DNA of 64,000 nucleotides from Sandaracinobacteroides saxicola. GTDB taxonomy: Bacteria; Pseudomonadota; Alphaproteobacteria; Sphingomonadales; Sphingomonadaceae. The number at the start of each line of letters is the position of its first letter. Within the stretch, counting starts at the first letter, position 1. A model generated the notes under the pieces. It ran no database searches. It saw only the letters and a list, made by a program, of their open reading frames with translations, and was not told the origin of the DNA. Of this stretch, positions 53,814 through 62,899 are shown piece after piece. Location: positions 930,001-994,000 of the forward strand of contig NZ_CP059851.1 of assembly GCF_014117445.1 (NCBI RefSeq). Reading direction: 5' to 3'. The position numbers and the translations under genes were made by a program.

Positions 53814-54494
53814 TCAGCTGCCCGCCGCCAGCCGGTATCCCGCGCCGCGCACCGTATGCAGCAGGGGCGTGTCGCCCGGGCCGTCGATCTTGGCGCGCAG
53901 CCGGCTGATGTGCACGTCGATGACGTTGGTGCCGGGGTCGAAATTATAATCCCACACCGCTTCCAGCATCATCGTGCGCGTCACCACATGGCCCTGATGC
54001 CGCATCAGATATTCCAGCAGCTGATATTCCTTGTTGAGAAGCTCGATCCGCCGCGCGCCCCGCCGGGCGGTGCGCGCCAGCATGTCCAGCTCCAGATCCA
54101 GCAGCGTCATCTTGGTCGCCACCGCGCCCTCGCCATCCGCGCGCCGCAGGATGGCGACCAGCCGCGCGATCAGCTCCTGGAAGCTGAACGGCTTCACCAG
54201 ATAATCGTCGCCGCCGGCGTTCAGCCCCTTCACCCGGTCGTCCACCTGCCCCAGCGCCGACAGGATCAGCACCGGCGTGCGCTTGCCCTCGGCACGCAGC
54301 GCCTGCAACACCGAAAGCCCGTCCATCTTCGGCAGGTTGCGATCCAGGATCAGCGCGTCATAGGCGTTGGTCAGCGCCGCGGTCAGCCCGTCGAGCCCGT
54401 CGGCGGCATGGTCGCAGGCATGGCCCAGCTCCGACAGGCCCTGCCGCACATAGTCCGCGGTGGAGGCATCATCTTCGATCAGCAGCAATTTCAT
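53814..54494 (-). CDS. OmpR/PhoB-type response regulator
   Basis: A 226-residue regulator: receiver acidic pair MKLLLIEDDAS, phospho-acceptor Asp in DALILDRNLPKMDGLSVL, Lys in GGDDYLVKPFSFQEL, and a C-terminal winged helix ending NVIDVHISRLRAKID and LLHTVRGAGYRLAAG. ATG at 54494 is the family start; an in-frame extension upstream has no receiver sequence. Pairs with the kinase downstream. Confidence 0.95.
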   Translation of the reverse strand: MKLLLIEDDASTADYVRQGLSELGHACDHAADGLDGLTAALTNAYDALILDRNLPKMDGLSVLQALRAEGKRTPVLILSALGQVDDRVKGLNAGGDDYLVKPFSFQELIARLVAILRRADGEGAVATKMTLLDLELDMLARTARRGARRIELLNKEYQLLEYLMRHQGHVVTRTMMLEAVWDYNFDPGTNVIDVHISRLRAKIDGPGDTPLLHTVRGAGYRLAAGS

Positions 54495-54739
54495 CGGGCG
54501 TCCCTGGTTCGGCGCCGCCATCCGAGCGCGTTGCGCCGCTCCGGTCAAGTCGCTCTCCGCCCGTGTCAGCAGCTGGTCCATCGCGCATCCTTCGCCTCGC
54601 GTCGCGCCTTCCATGCCCCGCCCCGCGCTCAGGCGTGTCAACGCGGCATGAATTCCCTGTCATCTGGCATCACTTTCGCCTTTACGCCGGGGCCTGCCCT
54701 TGGCACGCATGGCGTGTACGCACGGGCAAGGATTTGCGC

Positions 54740-55807
54740 ATGATGAACCGGTTCGGAAAACTGTCCCGCCGCTCGATGCTGGGCGCGATCGGCACCGCTG
54801 CCGTCGGCTTCAGCCTGTCGTCCTGCGGCAAGGCCGAGACCAAGAAGCTCAATTTCTACACCTGGGACACGTACATCGGCAAGACGACGCTCGCCGATTT
54901 CGAGAAAGCCAGCGGCATCACCGTCCGCCCCAGCTATTATGCCAACAATGACGAACTGTTCGCCAAGCTGAAGGCCGGCAACCAGGGCTATGACGTGATC
55001 GTGCCCAGCAATGAATTCGTCACCAAGATGCGCGCCGCGGACATGCTGCTGCCGCTCGACATGGCGAAAATCCCGAACTTCAGGAATGTCGACCCGGATT
55101 TCGCCGTGGCCGAATATGACCCGGCGCCCCGCCACAGCGTGCCCTACACCTGGCTGGTGCTCGGCATCGGCTATCGCAAGTCGAAGGTCGATGGCGTGCC
55201 CGACAGCTGGAAATGGCTCTATGATTCGGATCGCTACAAGGGCCGCATCGCGCTCATCACCGAGGCGCCCGACCTCATTCGGCTGGGCGCCAAATATATG
55301 GGGAAATCGCTGAACGGCGTCGACAAGGCGACGACCGACGCGGTTGCCGCCATGCTGACGAAGCAGAAGCCCTTCATCAAGGCGTTCCACGACGACAATG
55401 GCCAGGACATGCTGCTGGCGGGCGACGTTGACATCGTGCTGGAATATAATGGCGATATCGCCCAGGTGATGAAGGACGACCCCGACCTGGACTTCGTGGT
55501 GCCGAAGGAAGGCAGCCTGATCAACGCTGACACGCTGGCGATCCCCAAGGGCGCGCCGAACGCCGACCTGGCGCACCAGTTCATCAACTTCCTCCTGGAT
55601 GCGCAGGTGGGGAAGGGCATCACCGAAACCATCCTCTATCCGACGCCGAACGCCGCGGCGAAGGCGCTGATGCCGCCCTCCTACAAGAACAACCCGGTCA
55701 TCTTCCCCGCCTCGCCGGGCATGCAGGCCAGCGAATGGGGCCGGTTCGAAGGCCCGGAACAGGCGCGCTATTTCGAGGAAGCCATCACCCGCATGCGGGC
55801 TTCCTAG
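54740..55807 (+). CDS. Polyamine-type ABC transporter substrate-binding protein (PotD/PotF-like)
   Basis: A 355-residue protein. The N-terminus MMNRFGKLSRRSMLGAIGTA has a twin-arginine-like signal, and FSLSSCGKAE is a lipobox-like Cys. The mature part starts KKLNFYTWDTYIGKTTLADF, with YYANNDELFAKLKAGNQGYD and VIVPSNEFVTKM as in PotD/PotF. ATG at 54740 has AAGGA nine bases upstream. First gene of a five-gene plus-strand operon; spermidine or putrescine is the likely ligand. Confidence 0.92.
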   Translation: MMNRFGKLSRRSMLGAIGTAAVGFSLSSCGKAETKKLNFYTWDTYIGKTTLADFEKASGITVRPSYYANNDELFAKLKAGNQGYDVIVPSNEFVTKMRAADMLLPLDMAKIPNFRNVDPDFAVAEYDPAPRHSVPYTWLVLGIGYRKSKVDGVPDSWKWLYDSDRYKGRIALITEAPDLIRLGAKYMGKSLNGVDKATTDAVAAMLTKQKPFIKAFHDDNGQDMLLAGDVDIVLEYNGDIAQVMKDDPDLDFVVPKEGSLINADTLAIPKGAPNADLAHQFINFLLDAQVGKGITETILYPTPNAAAKALMPPSYKNNPVIFPASPGMQASEWGRFEGPEQARYFEEAITRMRAS

Positions 55808-55810
55808 GCG

Positions 55811-56686
55811 TTGGCGAGCGACAGCAGCATCGACTGGCGGCGCGCCAAGACCGGCCTTCTGGTGCTGCTCGGGCCGCCGCTCGGCTGGTTCCTCCTGTTC
55901 TTCGCGGTGCCGATGGCGGTGGTCTGGGGCTACAGCTTCGGGAGCAATGTCGGCATCGCCGACATCGACATCAGCGGCACCTTCCTGAATTACGCCCGGG
56001 CGCTGGAACCGCTCTATCTCGGCATCCTCGTCAAATCCTTCGCCGTCGCCGCGCTCGCCACCTTCCTCTGCCTCGTCATCGGCTTTCCCGTGGCGATGGC
56101 GATCAGCTTCGCGCCGCCCGGCTGGAAACCCTGGCTGCTGCTGGCGGTCATGCTGCCCTTCTGGACCAACCTCCTCATCCGCACCTATGCGCTGATCGCG
56201 ATCCTGCGCGATGAAGGTCTGGTCAACAGCGGCCTGAACTGGGCATGGGGCCTGTTCGGTGCCGATTTCACGCCGCTGCCGCTGATGAACAATAATTTCG
56301 CCGTCATCCTGGGGCTGGTCTATGTCCACCTGCCCTTCATGGTGCTGCCGCTCTACGCCGCGCTCGACAAGCTCGACCGCAGCCTGATCGAGGCCAGCCT
56401 CGACCTTGGCGCCGGCCATTTGCGCACCGTGTTCACCGTCATCCTGCCGCTGGCGCTGCCGGGCATCCTGTCCGGCCTGCTGATCACCTTCATCCCGGCG
56501 CTGGGCAGTTACCTGACGCCCGACCTGCTGGGCGGGCCGGACAGCCAGATGATCGCCAACATCATCGAACGGCAGTTCAAGCGGGCGAACGACTGGCCCT
56601 TCGGCGCGGCGCTGGCCTTCCTGCTGATGTATCTCACCTTCATCGCGGTGGCGGTGCAGTCGCTGGTGGAGCGGCGCGCGAAATGA
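55811..56686 (+). CDS. ABC transporter permease (PotB/PotH-like)
   Basis: A 291-residue permease with six hydrophobic helices (LLVLLGPPLGWFLLFFAVPM onward) and the coupling-helix EAA-type motif SLIEASLDLGAGHLRTVFTV. The start appears to be TTG at 55811, 3 bases after the upstream stop, with no strong ribosome-binding sequence, so translation may rely on coupling. Its stop overlaps the next permease (ATGA). Confidence 0.9.
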   Translation: MASDSSIDWRRAKTGLLVLLGPPLGWFLLFFAVPMAVVWGYSFGSNVGIADIDISGTFLNYARALEPLYLGILVKSFAVAALATFLCLVIGFPVAMAISFAPPGWKPWLLLAVMLPFWTNLLIRTYALIAILRDEGLVNSGLNWAWGLFGADFTPLPLMNNNFAVILGLVYVHLPFMVLPLYAALDKLDRSLIEASLDLGAGHLRTVFTVILPLALPGILSGLLITFIPALGSYLTPDLLGGPDSQMIANIIERQFKRANDWPFGAALAFLLMYLTFIAVAVQSLVERRAK

Positions 56687-57522
56687 AGCGCGACTCCAAC
56701 CTCCTGGATTACGCCCGCCGGCCCGTGATGCTGCTGTGGCTCACGCTCGTCGGCCTGTTCCTCTATGTGCCGCTGGTCGTGCTGGTGGTGTTCAGCTTCA
56801 ACGACAGCCGGCGCACCAGCGTGTGGAAGGGCTTCACGCTGGACTGGTATGGCCGCGCCTTCGGCAATGCCGAGCTGTTGCTGGCCTTCGGCAATTCGCT
56901 GACCATCGCCGCGGTCAGCATGCTGCTCAGCCTGGTGCTCGGCACCCTCGCCGCGATCGCGCTGTGGCGCTTCCGCTTTCCCGGCCGGCCGCTGGTCGAT
57001 GGGGCGTTCGCGCTGCCGATCGTGGTGCCGGAGATCTGCATGGGGGTCGCCATGCTGATCTTCTTCGCCCGGGTGATGCCCTGGCCACAGGACCTGCCCT
57101 GGCCCTTGAACCTGGGGCCGATCATCATCGCCCATGTCGCGTTCAGCTTCCCCTTCGTCGCCGTCGTCGTCCGCGCCCGGCTGGCCAGCTTCAACCGGGA
57201 GCAGGAGGAGGCGGCGCGTGATTTGGGCGCCTCGCAGTGGCGGGCACTGTGGGATGTGGTGGTGCCGCACCTGCGCCCCAGCCTGATCGCCGGCGCGCTT
57301 TTGGCCTTCACCCTCAGCCTTGACGATTTCGTCATCACCTTCTTCACCGCCGGGCCGGACACGGTGACCTTCCCGGTGAAAGTCTATTCGATGGTGCGTT
57401 TCAGCGTCACGCCAGAGGTGAACGCGATTTCCACCATCCTGCTGCTCTTGACCGTGATCCTGACCTTCATGGCGCTGCGCATCCAGGCGCGCGTTACCGC
57501 AGCCGAGGCGCGCAAGCTATGA
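56683..57522 (+). CDS. ABC transporter permease (PotC/PotI-like)
   Basis: A 279-residue second permease with FLYVPLVVLVVFSFNDSRRT, the EAA-type motif REQEEAARDLGASQWRALWD, and the PotC/PotI-like FTLSLDDFVITFFTAGPDTV. It forms the heterodimeric channel with the preceding gene. Coupled by ATGA at both ends. Confidence 0.93.
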   Translation: MKRDSNLLDYARRPVMLLWLTLVGLFLYVPLVVLVVFSFNDSRRTSVWKGFTLDWYGRAFGNAELLLAFGNSLTIAAVSMLLSLVLGTLAAIALWRFRFPGRPLVDGAFALPIVVPEICMGVAMLIFFARVMPWPQDLPWPLNLGPIIIAHVAFSFPFVAVVVRARLASFNREQEEAARDLGASQWRALWDVVVPHLRPSLIAGALLAFTLSLDDFVITFFTAGPDTVTFPVKVYSMVRFSVTPEVNAISTILLLLTVILTFMALRIQARVTAAEARKL

Positions 57523-58649
57523 CCCCGATCATCCAGTTCGAAAAGGTGACCAAGCGCTTCGGCGACGTGCTGGCGGTCGATGCCGTGTCCCTGACGATCA
57601 ACGAGGGTGAGTTCTTCGCGCTGCTCGGCCCCAGCGGCTGCGGCAAGACCACGCTCTTGCGGATGCTCGCCGGGTTCGAGGTACCGAGCGAGGGCCGCAT
57701 CCTGATCGACGGCAAGGATGTGACACTGGTGCCGCCGAACCGCCGCCCGGTGAACATGGTGTTCCAGAGCTATGCCGTGTTCCCGCATCTCTCCGTCCTG
57801 AAGAACATCGAATATGGCCTGAAGATGGAGGGCGTCGGCAGCGCCGAGCGGCGGGCGCGGGCGGAGGAGGCGCTGGCGCTGGTGCAATTGAACGGGCTGG
57901 GCGACCGCATGCCGGACGCCATGTCCGGCGGCCAGAGACAGCGCGTGGCGCTGGCGCGCGCGCTGGTGAAACGCCCCCGCGTGCTGCTGCTGGATGAGCC
58001 GCTGTCCGCGCTCGATGCCAAGCTGCGGGAGGAATTGCGCTTCGAATTGAGCCGGTTGCAGGACAAGGTCGGCATCACCTTCGTGATGGTGACGCACGAC
58101 CAGGACGAGGCGCTGGCGCTCGCCACCCGCTGCGCGGTGATGAGCAAGGGCAGCCTGATGCAGGTGGCGAGCCCGTCCGACCTGTATGAATTTCCGGCGA
58201 CGCGGCTGGTCGCGGACTTCATCGGCAGCGTGAACCTGTTCCAGGGCCGTGTGCTGGCGGACGAAAGCGACCATGCCATCATCAACCTGCCCGAAGTCGG
58301 CAAGCAGGCCTGGCTTGAGCACGGCGTGGGCAGTTCCGACACGCTCGACATCTGGCTCGCCGTGCGGCCGGAAAAGATCGAGCTGCACAAGCGCAGCAAC
58401 GGCGAGGGACCGCCCGAGCTGGAGGGCACGCCGGCGGGCTATAATGTCATCGAAGGGGTGATCGCCGACATCGCCTATCTGGGCAGCGAGAGCGTCTATG
58501 AGGTGAAGGTGGCGCTGGCGGACGGCGGCGAGCGGATGATGCGGGTGATCCGCCCGAACCTGACGCGCTGGGACCAGGAGGATTTCACCTGGGACGAGCC
58601 GGTCTGGCTCGGCTGGCACGCGGAGGCGGCGGCGGTGCTGCTGGCATGA
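57519..58649 (+). CDS. ABC transporter ATP-binding protein (PotA/PotG-like)
   Basis: The 376-residue ATPase has Walker A in LLGPSGCGKTTLLRMLAGFE, signature AMSGGQRQRVALARALVK, Walker B in LLLDEPLSALDAKLRE, the switch HDQDEALALA and a C-terminal TOBE domain (IWLAVRPEKIELHKR). It powers the polyamine-type importer. Coupled by ATGA to the permease and to the following hydrolase. Confidence 0.95.
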   Translation: MTPIIQFEKVTKRFGDVLAVDAVSLTINEGEFFALLGPSGCGKTTLLRMLAGFEVPSEGRILIDGKDVTLVPPNRRPVNMVFQSYAVFPHLSVLKNIEYGLKMEGVGSAERRARAEEALALVQLNGLGDRMPDAMSGGQRQRVALARALVKRPRVLLLDEPLSALDAKLREELRFELSRLQDKVGITFVMVTHDQDEALALATRCAVMSKGSLMQVASPSDLYEFPATRLVADFIGSVNLFQGRVLADESDHAIINLPEVGKQAWLEHGVGSSDTLDIWLAVRPEKIELHKRSNGEGPPELEGTPAGYNVIEGVIADIAYLGSESVYEVKVALADGGERMMRVIRPNLTRWDQEDFTWDEPVWLGWHAEAAAVLLA

Positions 58650-59482
58650 CGCAGGGTTTGGTGGCCGTCCCCGGCGGCGACATCTTCACGCTGCGCTGGG
58701 GCGACGATCCGGCGCTGCCCTGGCTGGTGTTCGCGCACGCGACCGGCATGTGTGCCGCCGTCTATGCCGGGCTACTGGCGCCGCTCGCCGCGCGCTATCG
58801 CGTGCTGGCTTTCGACGCCCGCGCGCATGGGCGAACCAGCGTTTCACTGGTGGAATGTCCGGACTGGCGGGTTCAGCGCGATGACCTGGTGGCGCTGGTG
58901 CGCGCCCTCACAGACGAACCGGTGACGCTCGCCGGGCACAGTTTCGGCGGCAGCACGGCGATCGCGGCGGCAGCGGCGGTGCCGGGGCTGGCAAGCCGCG
59001 TCGTCGCTGTTGAACCGGCCTTTATCCCGTTCGACCATGCCAATGCCTTCCGCGCCGCGCGCGACGGCGGCATGCCGCTGCCCAACCGCATGGCCGACCA
59101 GGCCGAGCGCCGCCGTGCGCGCTTCGACAGCCTCGCCGCGATGCGCGCGGCCTATGCCGGGCGTGGCGTCTTCGCCGGCTGGCCGGACGCGGCGCTGGAC
59201 GCCTATCTCGATGGCGGCGCTGTGGTGGACGCCGATGGCGCGCATCTGCGCTGCACGCCGCTGGCCGAGGCGACCACCTTTCGCGGCGTCACCACCCGCC
59301 TGCGCGACGATATCGCCGCCCTGACCGCGCCGCTGACCCTGCTGCACGCAACCGAAGGCAGCACCGTGACGCCGGAGGACGCCGCCGTCATCGCCGCGAC
59401 CGGCGCGTCGGTCCACCGTTTCACTGGTGAAACGCATTTTGTGCCAGTGGAACGGCCGGACCTGGTGCGCCCCTGGCTCTGA
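58646..59482 (+). CDS. Alpha/beta hydrolase, last gene of the transporter operon
   Basis: A 278-residue hydrolase with LVFAHATGMCAAVYAGLLAP, the nucleophile elbow TLAGHSFGGSTAIAAAAA and the late histidine FTGETHFVPVERPDLVRP. It is translationally coupled to the ATPase, so a role tied to the imported compound (for example deacylation of an acylated amine) is possible but unproven. Ends 3 bases before a convergent methyltransferase gene. Confidence 0.88.
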   Translation: MTQGLVAVPGGDIFTLRWGDDPALPWLVFAHATGMCAAVYAGLLAPLAARYRVLAFDARAHGRTSVSLVECPDWRVQRDDLVALVRALTDEPVTLAGHSFGGSTAIAAAAAVPGLASRVVAVEPAFIPFDHANAFRAARDGGMPLPNRMADQAERRRARFDSLAAMRAAYAGRGVFAGWPDAALDAYLDGGAVVDADGAHLRCTPLAEATTFRGVTTRLRDDIAALTAPLTLLHATEGSTVTPEDAAVIAATGASVHRFTGETHFVPVERPDLVRPWL

Positions 59483-59485
59483 CCC

Positions 59486-60220
59486 TCAGGCGACCCGCCC
59501 GCTCAGCACCAGCAGCTGCACGCTGACCGGCACCTTGCCGTCGGCGTCCGCCTGCGCTGCGAACCGGGCACTCGCCGCTGCCCACAGGTCCCGCCGCATC
59601 GGCACCCGCGGGCGTGCCGCCAGCCAGCCGGTCTCCCCCATGCCGCGCAGCTCCCGCGCGAGTGTCGTCAGGTCCGGGTAGCGCGCGGTCACCGTTTCCA
59701 CATCCGCGACCGGCTCCGCGAACCCTGCCCGAGCCAGCAGGCCGGCCGCCTGCGCCGGATCGATGGTCGGCCCCACGCGCACGCCGACCCGGCCGGTCAA
59801 CGCATCCTCCGCCTCGAAAAAGGCGCGCCGCACCGCCATCAGCGCCTCGCCCGCGACACAGGCCGCCAGCATCCGTCCGCCGGGCCGCAACGCGCGCCGC
59901 ATCGCCACCAGCGCGCCGGGCACATCGTTGACGCCATGCAGCACGCCGACGCTCTTCACCAGCGTGAAGCCGCCCAGCCGCAGCCGGTCCTCGTCCACCA
60001 CGCCGTCGCGGCCCCAGCGTGCGCCGGCGTCCACCACCATCCCCTCGCCCGGCACCGCACCGCCGATGGTCAGCACGGCGGTGCGGTCCGCGCCCAGCAG
60101 GTCGGCGCGCGCGTCCAGCTCGTCTGCCATCAGCCGCAGCAGGAAATCATGGCCCGCGATCATCGGCGCGGCGCGATCCCGGGCGCGGGCGCGCAGCCGC
60201 CGGTCGAAAATGTCATCCAT
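59486..60220 (-). CDS. SAM-dependent methyltransferase (BioC/NDUFAF5-like)
   Basis: The 244-residue product starts MDDIFDRRLRARARDRAAP and has a degenerate class-I core with RLGGFTLVKSVGVLHGVNDV, LVAMRRALRPGGRMLAACVA and LARAGFAEPVADVETVTARY. The pattern resembles the NDUFAF5/BioC group. A long in-frame extension upstream is antisense to comF and is not accepted. Next to comF and grxC, a common neighbourhood in sphingomonads. Confidence 0.85.
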   Translation of the reverse strand: MDDIFDRRLRARARDRAAPMIAGHDFLLRLMADELDARADLLGADRTAVLTIGGAVPGEGMVVDAGARWGRDGVVDEDRLRLGGFTLVKSVGVLHGVNDVPGALVAMRRALRPGGRMLAACVAGEALMAVRRAFFEAEDALTGRVGVRVGPTIDPAQAAGLLARAGFAEPVADVETVTARYPDLTTLARELRGMGETGWLAARPRVPMRRDLWAAASARFAAQADADGKVPVSVQLLVLSGRVA

Positions 60221-60292
60221 GCGCCTGCCATGCCGCCACTGGCCGCCCCTGCCAAGCCATGCTAGCGGTGGCCATGGGTCGGTCGAAAGGCC

Positions 60293-61045
60293 ATGATGCT
60301 CGCCACCCTGCGCAGCGCTGCCTCCTGGGCGCTCGACCGGGTGCTGCCGCCGCGCTGCGTCGGCTGCGGCATGCTCACCGGTGCGGCGCACAGCCTGTGC
60401 CTGCCCTGCTGGCAGGCGCTGCCGCCGCTCCTCGATCCGCACTGCCCGGTCTGCGCCGAAACCCTGCCGCTTGGCACCTTCGAGGGCGCGCAGTGCGGCG
60501 GCTGCCTTGCCGATCCGCCCCGCTTCGCCGCCACCCGCGCGCCGCACCGCTATGACGGCACCGCCCGGCTGATGGTACTGGCGCTGAAACATGGCGCGCG
60601 CGAGACCCTGGCCACGCCGATGGGCAGCGCCATGGCCCGCGCCGCCGGCGACTGGCTGGCAGCGGACACGCTGCTGGTCCCCGTGCCGCTGCACCGCAGC
60701 CGGCTGGGCAGCCGCGGTTTCAACCAGTCCGCCTGGCTCGCCCGCGCCATCGCCCGCCACGGCGGCATGCTGTCGCTCGACCTCCTGATCCGCCGCCGCG
60801 CCACCGAATCGACGAAGGGCAAGGGCCGCGTCGCCCGCCTGAAAGAGATGACCGGCGCCTTCGCCGTGCCGCCCGCCGCCCGCGCGCAGCTGAAGGATCG
60901 CCATGTCATCCTGGTGGACGATGTCATGACCAGCGGCGCCACCGCCCGCGCCTGTGCCCGTACGCTGCGCCGCGCCGGTGCCGCGTCCGTGAAACTTCTT
61001 GTCTATGCCCGGGTTGCGCCGGACCGCACGCTCCTCCATCTGTAG
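60293..61045 (+). CDS. comF: ComF-family phosphoribosyltransferase-like protein
   Basis: A 250-residue protein with an N-terminal zinc-finger region (PPRCVGCGMLTG, LCLPCWQ, HCPVCAETL, CGGCLADPP) and a phosphoribosyltransferase domain with VPLHRSRLGSRGFNQSAWLA and the PRPP loop HVILVDDVMTSGATARACA. ComF proteins are needed for DNA uptake in competent bacteria. ATG at 60293 with GAAAGG upstream. Followed 4 bases later by the glutaredoxin gene. Confidence 0.94.
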   Translation: MMLATLRSAASWALDRVLPPRCVGCGMLTGAAHSLCLPCWQALPPLLDPHCPVCAETLPLGTFEGAQCGGCLADPPRFAATRAPHRYDGTARLMVLALKHGARETLATPMGSAMARAAGDWLAADTLLVPVPLHRSRLGSRGFNQSAWLARAIARHGGMLSLDLLIRRRATESTKGKGRVARLKEMTGAFAVPPAARAQLKDRHVILVDDVMTSGATARACARTLRRAGAASVKLLVYARVAPDRTLLHL

Positions 61046-61049
61046 CGGC

Positions 61050-61307
61050 ATGGCCACCGTCGAAATCTACACCAAATTCCTCTGCCCCTATTGCGCGCGG
61101 GCGAAATCGCTGCTGACCGCCAAGGGCGTCAGCTTCGAGGAGGTCGACATCAGCATGGGCGGGCCGAAGCGCAGCGAGATGATCGCGCGCTCCGGCGGCC
61201 GCACCACCGTGCCGCAGATCTTCATCGACGGCCGCCACATCGGCGGGTCGGACGATCTCGCCGCGCTGGACCGCGCCGGCGGGCTGGATCCGCTGCTCGC
61301 CGCATGA
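61050..61307 (+). CDS. grxC: Glutaredoxin 3
   Basis: The 85-residue glutaredoxin has the dithiol active site TKFLCPYCARAKSLL, the cis-Pro motif TTVPQIFIDGRHIGGSDDL and normal length. ATG at 61050 (MATVEIYT) is the family start. It reduces disulfides and glutathionylated proteins. Its TGA overlaps the next ATG. Confidence 0.96.
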   Translation: MATVEIYTKFLCPYCARAKSLLTAKGVSFEEVDISMGGPKRSEMIARSGGRTTVPQIFIDGRHIGGSDDLAALDRAGGLDPLLAA

Positions 61308-62131
61308 GCCTGCGCGTCGGCCTGTTGCAGACGACCTCCGGCATCGACCCCGCCGCCAATGCCGACATGCTGGCCGCCGGGGTTGCCGAGTTGGCCGACC
61401 GCGGCGCCGCGATCATCTTCACGCCGGAAATGAGCGGCCTGCTCGACCGCAACGGCGAACGCCTGCGCGCGCATGTGCGGGGCGAGGCGGACGACTCCAG
61501 CCTGGCCGCGCTGCGCAGCCTTGCGGCGGAGCGCGGCGTGTGGGTGGCGCTCGGCTCGCTCGCCATCGCACTGCTCGATGGCCGCATCGCCAACCGTTCC
61601 TTCCTGATCGACGCGACCGGCGCCATCGTCGCCCGCTATGACAAGCTGCACCTGTTCGATGTCGACCTGCCGACGGGTGAACGGCATCGCGAATCGGCGA
61701 CCTATGCCGCCGGCGAAGGCCCGGTGCTGGCGGCCACGCCCTGGGGGCCGCTGGGGCTTTCCATCTGTTATGACGTGCGTTTTCCCCATCTCTACCATGC
61801 GCTGGCGCGCGCCGGCGCGGCGATGCTGGCGGTGCCGGCGGCCTTCACCGTGCCCACCGGGGCGGCGCACTGGCATGTGCTGCTGCGCGCGCGCGCCATC
61901 GAAACCGGCAGTTTCGTGATCGCCGCCGCGCAGACGGGGAAGCATGCAGACGGCCGCGAGACCTTCGGCCACAGCCTGGTGATCGATCCCTGGGGTCGTG
62001 TGTTGCACGACAGCGGCACGGAGGCCGGCGCCGCGGTGGTCGACATCGACCTGGCGCAGGTGGCGGACATCCGCGCCCGCATCCCGGCGCTGGCGCACGC
62101 GCGAAGCCTGCCGACGGTGGCGCGCTGGTGA
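61304..62131 (+). CDS. Carbon-nitrogen hydrolase (nitrilase superfamily, Nit-like deaminated-glutathione amidase)
   Basis: A 275-residue nitrilase-fold enzyme with the catalytic triad in AIIFTPEMSG (Glu), ARYDKLHLFDVDLP (Lys) and SICYDVRFPHLY (Cys), followed by ETGSFVIAAAQTG. These motifs match the Nit1/NitA group that removes deaminated glutathione, consistent with its position after grxC. Coupled by ATGA at the start. Confidence 0.92.
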   Translation: MSLRVGLLQTTSGIDPAANADMLAAGVAELADRGAAIIFTPEMSGLLDRNGERLRAHVRGEADDSSLAALRSLAAERGVWVALGSLAIALLDGRIANRSFLIDATGAIVARYDKLHLFDVDLPTGERHRESATYAAGEGPVLAATPWGPLGLSICYDVRFPHLYHALARAGAAMLAVPAAFTVPTGAAHWHVLLRARAIETGSFVIAAAQTGKHADGRETFGHSLVIDPWGRVLHDSGTEAGAAVVDIDLAQVADIRARIPALAHARSLPTVARW

Positions 62132-62592
62132 TCGTGTTCGACCTGAAATGCGGGCAGGCCCATGTGTTCGAGGCCTGGTTCGGCAGCAGCGACGATTATG
62201 CCGCGCAACAGGCGCGCGGGCTGGTCAGCTGCCCCATCTGCGGCGACGCCCGGATCGAAAAGGCGCTGATGGCGCCCGCGGTCGCCGCCAAGGGCAACCG
62301 GCTGGCCAGTTGCGACAATGCGGCGAGCAAGGCGCGGTTGGCCGAACTGGCGCGGCAGCAGGCCCGGATCGAGGCCGATTTCACCTGGGTCGGCCGCGAC
62401 TTCGCCCGCCAGGCCCGCGACCTGCACGAGGCGCCGGCAAACGATGCGCCCCCCGCTGAAGCCGTTCCGAAACCCCCACCGCCAAAGGGCATCTACGGCG
62501 AAGCCACCCTCTCCGAAGCCCGCGCCCTGGTGGCCGACGGCGTGCCGATCGCGCCGCTGCCGTTCAGGAGCCGACGCAGCGCGGATGCGTGA
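62128..62592 (+). CDS. DUF1178 family protein
   Basis: A 154-residue protein with the DUF1178 opening MIVFDLKCGQAHVFEAWFGS and SCPICGDARIEKALMAP, the latter a zinc-ribbon-like CxxC. Function unknown. GTG start at 62128 overlapping the nitrilase stop. Last gene of the comF-grxC-nit unit. Confidence 0.92.
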   Translation: MIVFDLKCGQAHVFEAWFGSSDDYAAQQARGLVSCPICGDARIEKALMAPAVAAKGNRLASCDNAASKARLAELARQQARIEADFTWVGRDFARQARDLHEAPANDAPPAEAVPKPPPPKGIYGEATLSEARALVADGVPIAPLPFRSRRSADA

Positions 62593-62619
62593 GGGGCGGT
62601 TGCCCATGCCAGGATCGTC

Positions 62620-62634
62620 TATTACACTGTAATA
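62620..62634. promoter_or_regulatory. Palindromic operator upstream of parDE
   Basis: TATTACA-C-TGTAATA is a perfect 7-base inverted repeat 19 bases before the parD start, in AT-rich sequence, positioned over the likely promoter. ParD-type antitoxins autorepress at such sites; the assignment to ParD is inference. Confidence 0.6.
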
Positions 62635-62653
62635 CAGGTGTGGAGCGTGTCGG

Positions 62654-62899
62654 ATGAGCCAGCGGGAAGGATTGGCGAGTGTGAGCCTGGGGTCGGCCAA
62701 GGCCATCGGGCAGCGGCTTGTTGCCGAGGGACGGTTCGACAATCTGTCGGAGGCGTGCCGTGCGGGGCTGCGAAGGCTCGAGCAGGATGAGCGCGTTGTG
62801 GACCGCCTCGTCGCCCTTGGCGCGGCAGGCATGGCCAGCGGCATCGATGACGGCTTTGACATCGATGCCTTCGTCGACGCCATGCCCGCTGAATCGTGA
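62654..62899 (+). CDS. parD: ParD-like antitoxin
   Basis: The 81-residue antitoxin has a ribbon-helix-helix N-terminus (LASVSLGSAKAIGQRLVAEG, RFDNLSEACRAGLRRLEQDE) and an acidic C-terminus (DDGFDIDAFVDAMPAES). It neutralises the toxin encoded next; the toxin GTG overlaps its stop (GTGA). Confidence 0.92.
   Translation: MSQREGLASVSLGSAKAIGQRLVAEGRFDNLSEACRAGLRRLEQDERVVDRLVALGAAGMASGIDDGFDIDAFVDAMPAES

Noticed and set aside
59486-61057. Longer version of the methyltransferase extending to 61057
   Set aside because: The extra part is antisense to comF; ATG at 60220 gives the family start.
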